Below are positions 5,960 through 6,133 of a DNA stretch of 6,133 bases, in pieces (the first letter of the stretch is position 1; the number at the start of each line of letters is the position of its first letter). A program made the position numbers and the translations under genes. The notes under the pieces are model-generated. The model was not told the origin of the DNA. It searched no databases and saw nothing but the letters and a program-made list of their open reading frames with translations. This DNA comes from JBCCTX01 sp039197765 (GTDB lineage: Bacteria; Bacteroidota; Bacteroidia; J057). Where the stretch lies: positions 1-6,133 of the forward strand of contig JBCCTX010000400.1 of assembly GCA_039197765.1 (NCBI GenBank), read 5' to 3'.

Positions 5960-6133
5960 ATGAAAAAAGCGTTATTTCCTGGGTCGTTCGATCCGATTAC
6001 TCTGGGTCATTTTGAAATCATCCAAAGGGGTTGTAGCATGTTTGATGAAGTGATTGTGGCCATCGGCGTAAACAGTCAAAAGAAGTATTTGTTCTCCCTG
6101 GAAGAGCGAATGGAAATGCTGGAAAAATCTTTC
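5960..6133 (+). CDS. coaD: Phosphopantetheine adenylyltransferase CoaD; 3' end outside window
   Basis: The first 58 codons are present and uninterrupted to the window edge. CoaD joins AMP from ATP to 4'-phosphopantetheine to give dephospho-CoA, the fourth step of coenzyme A synthesis, in the cytoplasm as a hexamer. The N-terminus has the family signature FPGSFDPITLGH (residues 6-17), containing the nucleotidyltransferase (T/H)xGH motif with the ATP-binding His17. IQRGCSMFDEVIVAIGVNSQKK follows in the family pattern (residues 21-42), where Lys42 corresponds to a conserved lysine that contacts substrate, and LEERMEML follows at 47-54. The full protein is normally about 155-165 residues, so about two thirds is missing. 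It is transcribed away from queA. Identity is secure despite truncation. Confidence 0.95.
   Translation, partial: MKKALFPGSFDPITLGHFEIIQRGCSMFDEVIVAIGVNSQKKYLFSLEERMEMLEKSF

Overview
The window reads as ordinary chromosomal DNA from a member of the Bacteroidota. Two intergenic regions carry matches to the TAnnTTTG (-7) promoter element typical of that phylum, one of them very clean. Classical Shine-Dalgarno sequences are mostly weak. The QueA protein is about 60 residues longer than the E. coli form, as I recall being common in this phylum. A secreted caspase joined to a formylglycine-generating-enzyme-like (FGE-like) domain would suit a Saprospira-type lineage, but that finer placement is only inference. 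There are no tRNA or rRNA genes, CRISPR arrays, insertion sequences or integrases in the window.

Layout: four genes lie on the minus strand and one begins on the plus strand at the right edge. (1) Positions 1-1825 (minus, 3' end outside the window) encode a multidomain protein: signal peptide, caspase-like (C14) peptidase with an intact His/Cys dyad, four repeats spaced exactly 48 residues apart, and the first part of an FGE/sulfatase-modifying-factor domain. This is the most interesting gene here. (2) Positions 1826-2157 are non-coding and hold a nested, C/G-rich palindrome plus a degenerate inverted half-copy about 130 bp away, suggesting a dispersed REP-like element. (3) Positions 2158-3222 (minus) encode an extended-SDR nucleotide-sugar epimerase/dehydratase, with a good Bacteroidota promoter just upstream. 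(4) Positions 3457-4422 (minus) encode a membrane-anchored family 2 glycosyltransferase of the polyprenyl-phosphate type. (5) Positions 4648-5898 (minus) encode QueA of queuosine biosynthesis. (6) From 5960 (plus) coaD begins, divergent from queA and cut by the window edge.

How they fit together: QueA (tRNA wobble-base modification) and CoaD (coenzyme A synthesis) are housekeeping genes with no functional link to the others. The glycosyltransferase and the epimerase plausibly both serve envelope glycan synthesis: one makes or interconverts a nucleotide sugar, the other moves a sugar to a lipid carrier. Each has its own apparent promoter and they are 234 bp apart, so they need not be one operon. 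The caspase-repeat-FGE protein is separated by over 300 bp and is probably its own unit; its C-terminal end, which decides whether its last domain is catalytic or a binding fold, lies outside the window.
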